Below, piece after piece: positions 1-10,020 of a stretch of DNA of 64,000 bases; within the stretch, counting starts at the first letter, position 1; each line of letters starts with the position of its first letter. A program made the translations under genes and the position numbers. Below the pieces are notes generated by a model. It was not told the origin of the DNA. It saw nothing but the letters and a program-made list of their open reading frames with translations, and did no database searches. Origin of the DNA: Spongilla lacustris (lineage: Eukaryota > Porifera > Demospongiae > Spongillida > Spongillidae); the NCBI GenBank assembly GCA_949361645.1, contig OX442421.1:1080501-1144500 (forward strand). Reading direction: 5' to 3'.

Positions 1-341
1 TAAAAATTCAAATTGACTAAACTGGATCGGGAACGAGGGGTGGGATCACTTAGTATACGGTGACCGACAACGTAGCCACAAAGTGAATTCAACGGTTTGC
101 TAAGCAACCACAAATGTCGCGTGATCGGTTATATTTGAATATACGCACCTGCGTATATGGTTCTATACGCTGGTGTGTATATTTAAGGTGTATATTCAAA
201 TATACGCTATAGAATACGCTATCGTATAACAAAGTTTTTGCACAGTGGCAGTAACGCTAATCTGCCTTATCTTGAATCTAGTTAATCACAAATCTAAAAT
301 AAAGCACCAAGTGTGCATCATTCTCTTAGAAAGTGGTCATC
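1..341. other. Non-coding stretch with A+T-rich inverted motifs
   Basis: No credible exon is seen. Between about 131 and 215 the words ATATTTGAATATACGC and GTATATTCAAATATACGC recur in opposite orientations, giving imperfect hairpins. They may be the edge of a small foldback element whose other end lies outside the window. Confidence 0.4.
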
Positions 342-377
342 ATCCTTATTTAAGGATGGCCATCCTTAAATAAGGAT
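342..377. repeat. 36-bp perfect palindrome
   Basis: Each half is itself a 16-bp palindrome (ATCCTTATTTAAGGAT and its partner), and the two meet at GGCC, so the whole 36 bp is self-complementary. It could form a cruciform. No gene is next to it. Confidence 0.85.
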
Positions 378-2697
378 TCCGGGAGATTAAACATTAATTC
401 TGTTTCTTTCATGTATATGTTATACATGTAAAGAACAGTACAAGTCGTTTCTGCTGTTAAAGTAAAATAAAGCTGGCCAATGGTCAGCATTTTGCTTCCA
501 GATTTTTTTTTTTACTTTTGGGAGGAGGGGGGGGGGGGGGCGGGGGGGAATGGCTAGCCATTGAAATCCAAACCCCTGCATACTGAGTTGTGTATTATAA
601 TGCCGGTAAGCTTAGTGCGATAATGTTGCCATGATAATCGCATGACTGTGTTTTATTTGTGCATCAAACAGAGTACTGAAATCGGAATGGGCTGTACACC
701 TGGTCCAACTACAGTTGCATGAGAGATGTCTGGTCTAACACACTACGTATACCCAATGGCAACAGCCCTCTCAATTCATCAGCACATACGACACCCAGGG
801 ACTGGACATGTTCGTACCGCTGGCAATGAAGGCAGAATATAACCTTACGCGTTGCGCATGTAGTAGGGTCGAACCATCTTTTCTCCAGCCCTTATTGTCG
901 TCGCTGGTATGCAGTTATCCTAGTTCACGAGTCAACCTTGCGTGTTTTTTGGAGGGAGGAGGGGGGGGATCTGTTTTAGACATGCAGAGTCTTGCCAAGG
1001 ATGCCGCGCTGTGTCACACGTACTTGGATGCATTTCTAATAAACAAACAGAAGATAGAAACAAAGTTTTCATGCAGTTTCCAACACGCATATACCTTACA
1101 GCTGCTCTCAACTTTGTTACAACGCACTGCAAGTGATAAGACGGCCTCCCCACTTGTTCTATTTATAGAACGCTTCCCGTGTCCCTCCGTAAAACGTGTA
1201 AAAAAATATATATAATACGAAAAATATATATTTTTTTACCGTAAGCATCGTTAGCGAAAAAAAAGGATGATTTGGTAAAATACAAATGAGCATAATTATG
1301 GCGGGGTTCACCTCCCATATAGGTCTACCAATATCATTTGTTGTCCGGCATTGCAGTGTACAATGTAATGTTCTTGCTTTTTAAAAAACGTATTTATGTT
1401 CATATAATTTGTTCCATAAGCGCAAACCATCAGTTGGAGTATAAAACCTTTGGATTTGCGTATTAAAATCATTGATGGTGACTCAGCGCAATTTTTGGAA
1501 GGGCACGAGCCGGCGTGCCCCAGGTCACACTTAGTAAATATACAACGAGAACTACGACCTTTCTTGTTCTCTTAAAGTAAACGGTTTCACATCTTAAACA
1601 AAACATGAAAATGATCTAGCTGCAGTACGCACGACCAACACGCTCAACTATTACGACGCCATTGTTGTTTTTGTTGGCCACACGACTGGTTGAATCGCGA
1701 TTTCCTTTTATACGGAAACTCCGCCTTTAACATTTTCCCCCTCGAGTTATGGCCACCCCGGACCTGAGATGAATACTCTTATGTACAGCATTTGAAAATA
1801 AGGTACACATTTCAAGATAAATAAAACCATTTGCATTTGGTTTAAACTTTAATCTTATTCATTTTTTAATCTTTTTCGAGGATTAAACATTAAACTCAAA
1901 TTTTGTAGTTTAAATTTTAGATTAAAGTTTAACCTGTATAAATTTTAATCCTCAGGATTAAATCGTTTTTGATTGTGGTTTAATCTTCTATAGATTAAAT
2001 AACACTCTTTGTTTTTAGCAGTGCGCGCGTGCGCGCGCGCGCGCACCAGTGCCAGCGGACCGTATATTGATTTATATCGGTTGGATATGTTCGCAAACGC
2101 ACAGTTCGTTGCTCTGACGTCACAGTGCTAGAAACAACTTCTATTCAAACGTGTACTCATGTTGTAGTCCCCTAGTAATTTTCTAAACATAATTCGGTTA
2201 ATTTTGACCACATGTTGTCGTGAATAATTATTTGGAAGGCCAGTAATAAGAAAGCCGAGTGTTACCGATAATATTCTACCTCTTACTGAACGGTAATGAA
2301 TAAGAAAGTGTCTTACCGATTGCTTTAACGGTATCGGATAACCGGACCGGGTAAGCGGTAAGGACAAACCTTATCGATAGTTAACCTTAGATTTGGTGTG
2401 TCTATTGGCGTACTACCTTAATTCACACCAAAATGTGGCCTGTACATCACTATACAAACAATGTACAATGGTATATACACTAGTCCTAGCTGCATCATCA
2501 GACACATGTACAATACTGTACATGTACAATAATATAATACCTGTTTGACTCACAATGTGAATCTCACATAGTCCACTTCATTCCTTCTCGGCACAAATTC
2601 GATGCAGGTGTGATTACTCCAATGGTTCATAGCCAACAGAATGCTCTGCTGAGCTATAGGTAATTATAAGACACAAAAGTGAGTGTATACAATCTGG
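378..2697. other. Gene-poor stretch
   Basis: No exon chain or known domain is found. The longest open frame (808-1215, 135 codons) reads through a G run and looks accidental. A G run lies at 520-548. From about 1850 to 2010 the words TTTAATC and GATTAAA occur repeatedly on both strands. A group of ACGGTAA/TTACCG words lies at 2255-2380. Confidence 0.5.
2021..2045. repeat. Alternating GC/GT tract
   Basis: About 25 bp of alternating purine and pyrimidine (GTGCGCGCGTGCGCGC and onward). Such tracts can adopt Z-DNA. It is a simple repeat with no adjacent gene. Confidence 0.85.
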
Positions 2698-3015
2698 CCA
2701 CCCACATCCACCACATCCACACCCGTTTACCCCTTTGACGTAAGCGGAAGTTGTTACACTATATACTGACGCCAGAGCTGTAAATTGAATTTTATTATTG
2801 GAGTGTATCATTTGCGCGGTAAAATTGCGCCTTGTTCAAAACGGCGCGCACAATAGCTAATCTTTCTCCATGTGAGTCAGAAATGGGTTCTTTACTGTCC
2901 CGATTTTGGTATTTGAACTCATTCCGCTCGATTTTCGTAATGCTGGGTAGTTGGAACGTCGAGTTCATGTCGCTTCAAATGGTCGAGAATTGGCAGTTCT
3001 GCTAAGGTGATCCGG

Positions 3016-4642
3016 TGTCACAGCATATTTTATCCCCCCGAATATTTTATCCGGGGGGATAATATGTCCTAGTATCTATTATCCGGTCGGATAGTATATT
3101 TTAACCTACCCTAGGATACTTTATCCGCCATAACACGTGGTGTTTTTTTTTTTTTTTTGGCGTAAAATGTGTAGTACGCATATCGACGAGAAGCGGTACA
3201 GCGTGTTGGTGGATTATCTCGCATCTTGAGAAGAGAGTAACCTTGAGTATTCACGTGTGTATCCACTTGGAGTTACAGAAAATGAGAAACGTGGAATATA
3301 CACCAGCAAGCTGCTCTGTTTGTTCTAAAAGAACGAGTGCTGTACTACCGAACAACTGATACGATGGCTCAGATATGTCTCAAAAGGGTGATTGCTAATG
3401 AAAAGGAAAGAACAAAGATTATTCGTGCCTGCCATGATGGCGTTGATGGCTGCCACTACGGCAGGGACAAAACGCGAGCGAAGGTACGTTACTAAGTTAG
3501 TGAACGTCGCGTAGTAATGTAGGGAGTTATACATGTATCTGGATATCTAGCTCTTGTTTTATTTCTGTAAGCTGCTGTAGCCAAAAATTTGTCTTGTACA
3601 AACATCGCCCCAAATTTACGGGTACATTGCTAAGGTACTCATGCATTGTATTGACGGTCTTTGTGTTTGCGTGTACATGTACAGTATACATCAATTAATT
3701 AGCTCATGTGCTTCTGTGTTTCTTACGTTGTTACAGATCGGACAAACGTACTGGTGGAAAGGACTGAACAAAGAAGATGAAGAGTTTGAAGTAAGTTTCT
3801 ATAAGAAATGTACAGGCATGTACGTGTTTGTTGCTAGATAAATAATTTCAACACATTTCATGTTATCAACAGTGGGAATCACTTGGATTGCATCATGATG
3901 AATTTGCACTCAGCAAAGATACAACAGTTTCAGTTTGGATTGATTTCAGAAAATTTTATGGAGAAGATTCACTGAGAGAGGTGTGCAATGGAGATTTTGT
4001 AATTGTTAATGAATGCCTCCACTCTGAGTTTGACAAGTTCAGACAGAAGTTATTCTCCATCCTTAATGGACATACAACGATTAAGGCCACTGCCCTAGCT
4101 TATGAACATTTGGATGAAAGCCTGCAATCTATCACCGAAGTTCGTACATGTCCTTGGTGGAATCTATTACCTGATATCCCCATCTGAAATAGATTATTTC
4201 TGTCAGTGGTTATATGATACCAGAGACCGATGTTTTGATGGTGGTGTTACAATGGAAAAGTTGCTGTCATTGCAAGCCCACGAAAATTCAATAGAGATAG
4301 TCGATGCTTATCATACAGATTCCATACTATTTCAACCTACTTGCAGTGCATGGCAACAAGAGAAGTGTCGAATACCTGGATTATCGTTCATTCGCAGTAA
4401 CTACATCAAAGATTGGAATAGAACAGGCTATTATATCATGTAGGATAGACAAATTCTGTAGTAAATAGTGGTAGGGTAAAGCATCCTAGGATAATTTTAA
4501 CTAGCACAGTTTATCCTATGGTAGGATAATATGTACTAGGGTAGGATAAAACGTACTAGGGCATATTATCCGGCCGGATAAAATATCCTAGCATGAATTA
4601 TCCGGGCGGATAAAATATACCGGGATAAACTGTACCGTGACA
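3016..4642 (+). mobile_element. Ginger1-like DNA transposon, 1627 bp, CCGG target duplication
   Basis: The element begins TGTCACAGCATATTTTATCC and ends GGATAAACTGTACCGTGACA, so its ends are inverted repeats starting TGTCAC. It is flanked by CCGG at 3012-3015 and 4643-4646. The related repeat at 32950-32953 has one CCGG and no insert, which fixes the boundaries and shows a 4-bp target duplication. Both subterminal regions are packed with TTATCC/GGATAA words in both orientations. Termini of the form TGTNR and a 4-bp duplication are described for Ginger1, whose transposase carries a GIN/gypsy-type integrase. An H2C2 integrase zinc domain is encoded inside (3364-3790). The core integrase domain is not visible, so the copy is probably non-autonomous. 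Confidence 0.85.
3364..4443 (+). pseudogene. Integrase H2C2 zinc domain joined to an unrelated ORF (inside Ginger1-like element)
   Basis: Exon 3364-3483 starts with ATG and encodes RVIANEKERTKIIRACHDG followed by CHYGRDKTRAK. It splices (AAG|GTACGT ... TTACAG|ATC) in frame to 3737-3790, which encodes IGQTYWWKGL and an acidic tail. His/His/Cys spacing and the YWWKGL motif match the H2C2 zinc-binding domain of Ty3/gypsy and GIN integrases. A third exon from about 3873 (TCAACAG|TGG) encodes WESLGLHHDEFALSKDTTVS and onward, which I do not recognise and which is not the integrase DDE core. The frame changes near 4135, and a second open stretch runs to a stop at 4441-4443. The frame break suggests decay. 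The unknown part could be a captured host exon or a derived transposon domain. Confidence 0.6.
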
Positions 4643-4722
4643 CCGGACGATTATATTGTCACGGTCGGTCCTGCTATGACTTGTTTTGTGTTCCTATACG
4701 ATACGTTAGATTATTGTTATAC

Positions 4723-5495
4723 CAGGGGCGGATTTAGAAGGGGGGGGGGTCCAGGGGGTCCGGACCCCCCCTTTCCTATATGAAGAATGACGTAATGCAT
4801 AAGAATGACGTAATGCATACTGTAATTTATGCAGCGTTCTGCATGTTACCATCCTTGTATTTGCAAGCTTGCACATCTTTCTAGCCAAGCGGGATCTAGA
4901 TCGATCTAACTAAATCCTCCCATTAACGAAATTTAATTTTGCATGTGAGTATTTAATCGCTCGAATGGTGCGTGTGAGCAGGAATTTGAGGTAAGCGATC
5001 AAAACACGTGAATGGAATGGATCTTAGATTCTCTTTCTCAGAAAACAGGTTATTACCGTAGCTATAGAGCTAAACAAACTAACTATTGTAAAACATACGT
5101 GAGTCGTTTATAGACCGGCATGTAGCTGGTGCATGGCCACGTGCACGCTTCGGTCACAAATTCACAAAAGCTGAATTTGCGTCACGAAGTAGCAGTAGGA
5201 ACCATAGCATTGTGAAAAATGAAGAGTTTTCTCGTCGTTATCCATGCAAGCGCAGGCTCTAGTAATCCGGATATCGCATGATGTTTGTATTGGATATCAC
5301 TGTGAATTTCATGCTAAATAAACGCAAAAGCAAAAAGCGGCTGGGGCGAAGCCCCAGACCCCACTGGGGGAGCTATCAGCGCTCCCCCAGACCCCCTTGC
5401 TGTCACGGGAGGGGGCACGCCCCTCCCGTACCCTCCCCCAGTGGTGAATATATTTATCGGACCCCCCCTTTCCCAAAACCCTGGATCCGCCCCTG
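4723..5495. mobile_element. 773-bp terminal-inverted-repeat element, TATAC duplication
   Basis: The left end reads CAGGGGCGGATTTAGAAGG and the right end is the inverse of CAGGGGCGGATCCAGGG. TATAC lies on both sides (4718-4722 and 5496-5500). The inner flanks are G/C-rich with further short hairpins, for example around 5336-5440. A 15-bp direct repeat (AAGAATGACGTAATG) occurs at 4784 and 4800. No transposase frame is present, so this is a non-autonomous element. CAGGGGCGG termini occur in hAT-like MITEs, but hAT usually makes 8-bp duplications, so the superfamily stays open. The matching repeat near 33010-33025 lacks it. Confidence 0.75.
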
Positions 5496-5615
5496 TATAC
5501 ATGTATTAGCGGTTGACCACTCGGTTCAGCCATGCATACTCACTAATATACCGTACCAGGCAGCTGTTCGATAAGATGCGCATCAAGAGAAAGCACATCG
5601 CGAAAATTGCCGGAC

Positions 5616-6923
5616 CAAAAATAATAATAATTATTATTATTAAAATTAAACACAAAGATTAAGAGGTTGTCTGCTGTTAATAAAAACACAGTATTCATTA
5701 ACTATGCGCACGCATAAATTATCGTCAGTTACGCATTGACTAACTGCTGATCACACCAAATGAAGGCAAAGCATGAGAATAAATTTTTGGCAAGTACCAA
5801 ACGCGACCGAGCTTTCTTTAGCAAATTAAAGAGTCAAAAACTAGACAGATGCCGGGCCACCATCGCGTTTAATAACGCACATCTCAGAAGTGACTGCCAT
5901 TACACTATTTAAAAAAACTGGCCCGAGGGGTGTTAGGTTTGAGGGTCATATACACGTTGCAATTAAAAGTCACGCGCTTTTAGGGGGGTACCGAAATCAT
6001 CTATTAGACGAAACCGAAAATGGGTTTCCCCACCGAGCGTAATACGTAAACGCTTCCGCATACCTGTTTAAACATTTTAGAAAAGAACAAGTACCGGCTC
6101 CAATACGATTTTAAAGAATAGCACACAGCCGCGTTCAAGATTAAGTCGATATCCCCCATGCACCTGGCGGAGGGGGGGGGGGGGGGGGGGGGGGGTCCTC
6201 CTGGCTCGATCGGCATCATTTTTGTGACTTGTATGTATTTATGTGTACATGTATTTACTTGCCATGATATTTGTTTCTGTACGATAAGATATAATCGTTG
6301 ATAATTGGCAATCGCGAACCGTTCGAAGTTCGGTTCGAATATCGAGTGGATCGAACCGGAACACTCATGGGCGGCGGAAGGTATTTTTAAGTGGGGGGGG
6401 AGGGGTTAGTCTATGAATATATAACGAGTGGGCGTGGCAGATAGTGGTTGCGCACGCGAAAATGAACCGCTTGTTGAGTAGCTACTTAACGGTTCACACC
6501 TTGAATATCATCCGATTTCCGTTCTCTTTGGTTATATATAAAATCAATGGCTGAAATCAGAGACAATGTCTTTTCCTCTCACCATATACCTAACTAATAC
6601 CCAAAGCTGAGTTGCCTAGCAACCTAAATAAATGTTTTAAAATTAACATGTTTTGATTTGGATTTTGTATACATAAATGCCAGAAAACATGGCAAACACA
6701 AACAAGGTACACATACAAGAATAGACCCACTAGAGACTGAAACACAAACCCTCTTAGAGTGATGTCCAATCATAACCTTTTCCTCAGTTTCCCAGATCTT
6801 GTCCGCTGCAGGCTGGCCCCTCCATTCCAAGCGCTCACTGGTGAACCATGGATTGTCACACTGAACAGACATTACTAAACTGAGCACCCAGAAAATTAAA
6901 AACATTAAAAAGATGGATAAATA
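5616..6923. other. No gene seen; G run
   Basis: Only short shadow frames are present. A G run of about 24 lies at 6172-6195 and a shorter one near 6393-6408. An ATA/ATT microsatellite lies around 5620-5645. No splice-linked exon chain is recognised on either strand. Confidence 0.45.
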
Positions 6924-7149
6924 CAGTGCTCCCTCGATTATACGGAAAAGTATTACCTCGATTATACGGATAATAAGGCACATTCATTGGGTGTTAGGAA
7001 AACTATCCGTGTACTTAGCGGTAAGTTGTCTAAACCGGCTTAGACAGCCTACCGCTAAGTACACGGATAGTATTCCTAACACCCAATGAATGTGCCTAAT
7101 TTTCCGTATAATCGAGGTAATACTTTTCCGTATAATCGAGGGAGCACTG
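6924..7149. mobile_element. 226-bp foldback MITE, pogo/Tigger-like ends, TA duplication
   Basis: The element is a near-perfect hairpin. The left arm starts CAGTGCTCCCTCGATTATAC and the right arm is its inverse, ending at 7149, with a loop near 7035-7045. It is flanked by TA (6922-6923 and 7150-7151), as expected for Tc1/mariner/pogo insertions. A CAG...CCCTCGATTA type terminus is reminiscent of pogo/Tigger families. Inside each end a second TTCCGTATAATCGAGGTAAT-like word repeats the terminal motif. It has no coding capacity. Confidence 0.85.
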
Positions 7150-7443
7150 TAGAGAGATTCCCATCACGTGCTTCAAACTGTGACAACATGCTTCATCACC
7201 TGAGTCGCCTGAAGAAGGAACAAATACCGTTCCGAAACCGGTCGCGTATGGAAGTGATGGATCTGATCTGATCTGAAGGATGGATGAAAGGAGGAGACGG
7301 AAACGTATGTTAAACATATTCATTAGTGGTGTGCGTATTGTATCTTATGTAAACATTAAAACCAATGCCAATCAAAGCTATACGCTAAAGCGCTCTGCTT
7401 ATACACATACAAAGACTAGGCAGAAACAAGCCTAACAAAACGG

Positions 7444-8280
7444 GTGAAGGATTTAGTCATTCCGGATATTGCTTGCGAGGATTTCGAATCATCATGGATT
7501 CGTTTTGAGTTGGTTGCGGCTGCCAAAGAATGGAGTCAGGAAAAACAGGCACTAATCTTGCCGACGCTGCTGAGGGGCAAGCTAGTTGAGTGCTATATAG
7601 AGCTTGAAGCTGATACGAAGAAGGCGGTTAAATGCGTAAAGGAAGAGCTGGTGAAGAGGCTAAGATTGTGTCGCGAGCAACTAGAGGCCGGGAAGCTATT
7701 CATGGCACGCTCACAACTTGAAAAGGAGAGAGTCGCTGAATTCGCAATGCATTTGAAGAAATTGTTCAAACAAGCGTATCCTGAAGAGCGCAGTACTTCC
7801 GGCATTCTTTTGCAGCGGTTCGTGTTGGGACTAAAGACTCCCATTAGCACGCAGCTGTTATTACGAGGTAAGCCGGACACGTTCGAAAAGGCCATTGAGG
7901 TGGCTAGAGAAATTGAACTTGTACTGGAGTTTGAGTCCAAACCAATGGAGCTGCATGCTAAGGTAAGTTCCGTGGAGGATTGCGACACAGGGTTGAAAGT
8001 AGCACTGAAAGAATTGACAGAGCGATTGGGAAACATGGAGGCACAGTTGCAGAGTGCGGTGCAATCCTCAGTTGCTGCCGGTAGTTCCAAGACGAAGGCG
8101 GAGACGAGAGTAACGGAACAAGAGGCGGGGCGTCGTTGTGCAAGCAACGACCATTGGCGAAAAAGCGGAAGAACGTGCTGTTTTCGATGCGGAGAGGAGG
8201 GACACATCAAAAGGTACTGTCCTTTAAACTTCAACGGGTTTACCGGAAAGTTGAACGGCGGGAGGCCCGGGAACCAATGA
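7444..8280 (+). CDS. LTR-retrotransposon Gag-like protein with CCHC knuckle
   Basis: The frame is open for 278 codons. It contains a Gag/capsid-like stretch (SSWIRFELVAAAKEWSQEKQ, LLRGKLVECYIEL, LEKERVAEFAMHLKKLFKQA, LLQRFVLGLKTPIS) and, near residues 243-256, a zinc knuckle CFRCGEEGHIKRYC of the C-x2-C-x4-H-x4-C type. This order is that of Ty3/gypsy Gag, which coats the element RNA. The frame opens at a GTG codon and the first internal ATG lies well inside the conserved region, so the natural start is missing, altered or on an upstream exon. No protease, reverse transcriptase or integrase follows, so the element is incomplete. I identified no clear LTR pair. Confidence 0.8.
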   Translation: MKDLVIPDIACEDFESSWIRFELVAAAKEWSQEKQALILPTLLRGKLVECYIELEADTKKAVKCVKEELVKRLRLCREQLEAGKLFMARSQLEKERVAEFAMHLKKLFKQAYPEERSTSGILLQRFVLGLKTPISTQLLLRGKPDTFEKAIEVAREIELVLEFESKPMELHAKVSSVEDCDTGLKVALKELTERLGNMEAQLQSAVQSSVAAGSSKTKAETRVTEQEAGRRCASNDHWRKSGRTCCFRCGEEGHIKRYCPLNFNGFTGKLNGGRPGNQ

Positions 8281-8485
8281 ATGTTCACAAATCTACACAG
8301 CAGCCATTGAGTAGTAGGTAAAATGGGGGTATGGATCCAGAGGGGTATAGGAGGCTTTTTACGATCTGCTTTCGTTACCATATATGTAATATTATGATAT
8401 GGCTGAAGGGCATATCATAATGAGTTAAGCCCTCTACCTATGAAAAAACGAAGGTAGAGATGTTGGCCGAAGTTATTCGAGTTAT

Positions 8486-8622
8486 GGGCCGTACGTACGG
8501 CCCGTTCGGCGAGGACATAGAGGGCTTGGCGTTGCGTAAAAAGGTCGTAAGTATAGCCTGTCAGGCGAGGACATAGAGGGCTTGAAGTTGCGTAAAAAGG
8601 GCTGTAAGTATAGCCTTGCAGA
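8486..8622. repeat. Palindrome plus two tandem ~56-bp units
   Basis: GGGCCGTACGTACGGCCC at 8486-8503 is a perfect palindrome. From 8508 two units of about 56 bp follow, each beginning GGCGAGGACATAGAGGGCTT and ending in GTAAGTATAGCC, with a few differences. It lies between the Gag-like frame and the acidic ORF and could be part of a retroelement terminal region. That is unproven. Confidence 0.7.
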
Positions 8623-8763
8623 AGACGGGGTTAGCCTTTTCCTGATAGCACTATGGAATGTGGGTGTAATGGTAGATGGTAGCACCGCGATCGGACTGGT
8701 ACCGAAAATATAGGAGAATGTCGAGGCCTCGAGGCTGGGTCAGTGGTAGGGCTATATTTCCGC

Positions 8764-8870
8764 GCCCAATTAGAGAAATGGGTACCCAATGGGTATAATA
8801 CGCATACGAATATTTCCTATTAGAGAAATATTTATATCATATAGTATTATACGCATAATAGCAAGCAGTC
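8764..8870 (+). promoter_or_regulatory. Tandem A+T-rich block just upstream of the 295-codon ORF
   Basis: Two imperfect repeats of about 50 bp each carry ATTAGAGAAAT, an A+T-rich stretch and a TATAATACGCATA-like word. The second ends ten bases before the ATG at 8871. TATTTATATCATATAG at about 8830 is TATA-like. The closeness to the start codon suggests a core promoter or 5' leader. That role is inferred from position only. Confidence 0.35.
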
Positions 8871-9758
8871 ATGGCAGAGTACGTTGAGATCAAGTCAGCA
8901 GGAGAAAATGCAAAGGCCCGAGTGTATCCGGCATTGAAAGCAAGTGCCCATAAAGCCGCGAAGAAGACCCACGTTCCAATAGATATAATTATTGAAGATA
9001 ATCAGGCCGAGATCGACTTGGCAGATGTTTTGGGCGAAATTGTAGATGGTCGCATGTATGCGGCAGTGAAGGTAAATGTAAATAGAATTTCATTTAGGGG
9101 TCAAATAAAATTTGATGCAATTATTGACGGTAGAGAAATAGAAGAATATGTTATTGGGGAAATTAATGGTGTAAAAGTCGGGAAAATGTGGTTAATTAAT
9201 TATAATATACATGATAGGGTTAGCTTCAGACATGCAGTTAAAATCGAGTATAAATTTAAGAATATAGAAATGAAGCGATATATTGAGCTTAAGGATTATA
9301 TAGAGTCCGAGGAAGATGTAGATTCCGAGGAAGATGTAGAGTCAGAGGAATATATAGAATTTGAGGAATCCGTAGAGACCGAGGAATGTATAGATCCTGA
9401 GGAATCTGGTATAGAGTCTGAGGAATGCTTAGAGCCCGAGGAATGTATAGATTCTGAGGAATCTGGTATAGAGTCTGGAGAATGCATAGAGCCCGAGGAA
9501 TGTATTGAATTTGAGAAACCCGTAGAGCCTGAGGAATGCATTAAATCTGCAGAGCCCAAGGCAAAAACTGAATTTGAGGAAAATATAATCACTATAGATA
9601 TGATGGTTGGACGAACTTTTGGATCGAAGAACTTCAACCCCCTTGGATTGCAGGGCGAGGAAATCGCCGACTATCTTAAGAAAAATAAGGCCTTCCTAAG
9701 GAAGCATCCGATCTATCGAAATCACCTTAAGGTAGGAAATCCTCATGTTTGGAAATAA
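8871..9758 (+). CDS. Uncharacterised 295-residue protein with acidic Cys/Glu repeats
   Basis: I do not recognise this protein. The frame is intact from ATG to TAA, without introns, and AATAAA overlaps the stop. Residues 1-140 look globular and mixed in charge (MAEYVEIKSAGENAKARVY, MWLINYNIHDRVSFRHAVK). Residues about 140-235 are strongly acidic repeats built from EEC-I, ESEED, EPEECI and EESGIES units, so Glu and regularly spaced Cys dominate. The last 55 residues are again globular and basic (FGSKNFNPLGLQGEEIADYL, KAFLRKHPIYRNHLKVG). No signal peptide or membrane span is evident. The repeat DNA is diverged between units, so it is not a recent expansion. It sits just downstream of a Gag remnant and could be a mobile-element accessory ORF or a host gene. 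Confidence 0.6.
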   Translation: MAEYVEIKSAGENAKARVYPALKASAHKAAKKTHVPIDIIIEDNQAEIDLADVLGEIVDGRMYAAVKVNVNRISFRGQIKFDAIIDGREIEEYVIGEINGVKVGKMWLINYNIHDRVSFRHAVKIEYKFKNIEMKRYIELKDYIESEEDVDSEEDVESEEYIEFEESVETEECIDPEESGIESEECLEPEECIDSEESGIESGECIEPEECIEFEKPVEPEECIKSAEPKAKTEFEENIITIDMMVGRTFGSKNFNPLGLQGEEIADYLKKNKAFLRKHPIYRNHLKVGNPHVWK

Positions 9759-10020
9759 ATTAAAAATATATGGTTGGAATCTCCTGAGTTTGCTGATTTG
9801 AAATATGCTTTTCTTTTGGCGAAAATGTTAACTGTCAATGAGTTGCGATAGATCAAAAATTTGGGACGCCATATTCCGAATAGTTAGGTACCGCTTTTTC
9901 GCATTAAAGTTACGGTCGCCATTGGTAAATTTTCTACGTTATGTCTAAATATCTGTACAAAATGTTTATTAAAAATACTTGAAGGTTAGGCGGAACTACT
10001 CACAGCCAACCATCAATGAA

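Larger units (their letters stand above)
2698..5615. repeat. Dispersed repeat copy 1, split by two insertions
   Basis: The parts 2698-3015, 4647-4722 and 5501-5615 line up in order with 32690-33115, with small indels and substitutions. The shared landmarks include CCCTTTGACGTAA, TTGGCAGTTCTGCTAAGGT, TTGTTTTGTGTTCCTATA, TAGCGGTTGACCACT and AAAGCACATCGCGAAA. Removing the two insertions (3016-4642 and 4723-5495) restores collinearity with the second copy. The repeat itself has no recognised coding capacity, and I cannot say what type of element it is. Confidence 0.8.

Noticed and set aside
808..1215. 135-codon open frame on the + strand
   Set aside because: It reads through a G run and A/T tail, has no domain, and overlaps equally open frames on both strands.
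7160..7320. Possible tRNA-derived or SINE-like segment with GTTCCGAAACCGGT
   Set aside because: I could not fit a tRNA cloverleaf or A/B boxes; only a short hairpin is visible.
7593..8381. 262-codon minus-strand frame opposite the Gag-like ORF
   Set aside because: It is a shadow: the + strand has the Gag motifs and zinc knuckle, while the minus frame has none.
9296..9637. Ser-rich minus frame opposite the acidic repeats
   Set aside because: It arises from the Glu-rich repeat codons read backwards; the + frame has a proper start, stop and AATAAA.
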